Positions 6,840-7,270 of a stretch of DNA of 7,270 bases are shown here, in pieces (position 1 is the stretch's first letter; the number at the start of each line of letters is the position of its first letter). The notes under the pieces are model-generated. The model saw nothing but the letters and a program-made list of their open reading frames with translations. It did not search any database and was not told the origin of the DNA. This DNA is from Ignavibacteriales bacterium (GTDB taxonomy: Bacteria; Bacteroidota; Ignavibacteria; Ignavibacteriales; Melioribacteraceae), in assembly GCA_020059785.1 (NCBI GenBank), contig JAGVBL010000375.1, positions 1-7,270 of the forward strand, in the 5' to 3' direction. Both the position numbers and the translations under genes were made by a program.

Positions 6840-6849
6840 TCATTGTCAA
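6821..6849 (-). promoter_or_regulatory. Sigma-70-type promoter of the SPFH operon
   Basis: Reading the minus strand, a perfect -35 TTGACA (6849-6844) is followed by a 17-base spacer and TATCAT (6826-6821), a one-mismatch -10. Transcription would start near 6814, leaving a leader of about 24 bases before the ATG at 6790. The spacing and orientation fit the downstream gene run well. Confidence 0.7.
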
Positions 6850-7124
6850 GAGAAATCTTCGAAAATTATTAAATAAGTTGATTTGTACTTCGCCCGGGAT
6901 TTTGAAGGTGGAACAAAGGTTATTCTGGTACTCCGTGCTTTATCTGGTTCATAAAGATTTCTTTTAATAAAATATCGGTAGTAAAAATTCAATTGACTTT
7001 TATTGTAAATTGTGTAGCTTAGAATTGAAAATAATACGGAGTATTGTACGAACCTCCGGAAATTAAATATAACCGAACTACTTCTCGTCATTTCTCCACT
7101 ACGTTTGCTGCAAATAACCTACAT
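6850..7124. other. Non-coding stretch between the SPFH promoter and the IS element
   Basis: I see no supported gene in these 275 bases. A minus-strand frame of 81 codons (7091-6846) has Arg/Ser/Tyr/Phe-rich, low-confidence content, and its stop codon overlaps the -35 box, so I do not call it. A GC-richer patch near 6889-6954, containing CGCCCGGG, is open for 22 codons on the plus strand (from Tyr at 6886 to TAA at 6952). It may be a decayed gene or a dispersed repeat. An ACTCCGT near 6930 is echoed inverted about 100 bases on, too far apart to be meaningful. Confidence 0.4.
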
Positions 7125-7188
7125 TGATCTGTTCCCCCAAAAGTAGACGATAAAGAAAGCTAGAATTATTAAATTAAGTCTATGGAGT

Positions 7189-7194
7189 AGGAGG
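7189..7194 (+). promoter_or_regulatory. Ribosome binding site of the IS3 OrfA
   Basis: AGGAGG, a perfect SD core, lies five bases before the ATG at 7200 and fixes the start of the transposase gene. Confidence 0.75.
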
Positions 7195-7199
7195 ATAAA

Positions 7200-7270
7200 A
7201 TGGAATCAGGTGTACAAAGAAAAGTATACGATAAAGAATTCAAACGAGAAACAGTTCGTTTGATAATACA
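7200..7270 (+). CDS. IS3-family transposase OrfA, N-terminal fragment
   Basis: Only 23 codons lie in the window. They read MESGVQRKVYDKEFKRETV followed by RLII. The VYDKEFKRETVRLI block is the characteristic start of the OrfA helix-turn-helix domain, which recognises the IS ends. In intact IS3 elements OrfA is about 90-110 aa and is joined to the catalytic DDE OrfB by a -1 frameshift. The frame is open to the edge, so the gene is cut by the window and not evidently broken. The call rests on this short motif plus the upstream terminal-repeat-like sequence. Confidence 0.85.
   Translation, partial: MESGVQRKVYDKEFKRETVRLII

Larger units (their letters stand above)
7125..7270 (+). mobile_element. 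Left end of an IS3-family insertion sequence (truncated by window)
   Basis: The element appears to begin at TGATCTGTTCCCCCAAAAG (7125-7143), which fits IS3-family terminal inverted repeats: TGA/TGT at the tip, a C-rich block, then AAAGTAGAC. An OrfA start follows 75 bases inside. The exact tip and the target duplication cannot be confirmed because the right end is outside the window; ACAT at 7121-7124 or its last three bases is the candidate duplication. The element points away from the SPFH operon and is inserted about 275 bases upstream of that promoter. Confidence 0.8.

Noticed and set aside
6846..7091. 81-codon minus-strand frame before the SPFH promoter
   Set aside because: It has an ATG with GGAGAA ahead, but its product shows no recognisable domain, its stop overlaps the -35 box, and its composition looks like translated non-coding DNA. 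It could be a repeat-derived frame; not enough support to call a gene.

Overview
The window is AT-rich bacterial DNA with tightly packed genes on both strands. Many products carry Sec, lipoprotein or Tat export signals. The combination of low GC, SCO and PCuAC proteins, DUF6599, secreted EEP and alpha/beta hydrolases, and TTG/GTG starts behind clear Shine-Dalgarno (SD) sequences suggests the Ignavibacteria / Bacteroidota-Chlorobi branch. That is an inference from protein style only; there is no marker gene here.

Layout. (1) Bases 1-657, minus strand: the N-terminal 219 residues of a secreted endonuclease/exonuclease/phosphatase-family protein, running off the left edge. (2) Bases 780-3681, plus strand: a compact four-gene run with gaps of 17-22 nt. 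It encodes a SCO1/SenC lipoprotein, a PCuAC periplasmic copper chaperone, an exported DUF6599 protein, and a Tat-signal DUF362 protein. A hairpin at 3688-3717 ends it. (3) Bases 3738-6790, minus strand: a second four-gene run, read right to left. It encodes a two-helix membrane SPFH/band-7 protein, an unrecognised 170-aa protein with a basic tail, a short ribbon-helix-helix (Arc-like) DNA-binding protein, and a secreted alpha/beta hydrolase. Gaps are 51, 12 and 8 nt. A near-consensus -35/-10 promoter precedes it, and its -10 box sits at the centre of a dyad that could be an operator. (4) Bases 6850-7124: a non-coding stretch. (5) Bases 7125-7270: the left end of an IS3-family insertion sequence with the first 23 codons of its OrfA.

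How the genes may work together. SCO and PCuAC are known partners in loading the CuA centre of cytochrome c oxidase and possibly other cupredoxin-type sites, so the plus-strand run is probably an envelope copper or respiratory maturation operon. The roles of DUF6599 and DUF362 in it are open. The minus-strand run resembles a self-regulated membrane module: the small RHH protein is the obvious candidate to bind the promoter dyad, while the SPFH protein and the exported hydrolase act at the envelope. No CRISPR array, tRNA or rRNA was seen.
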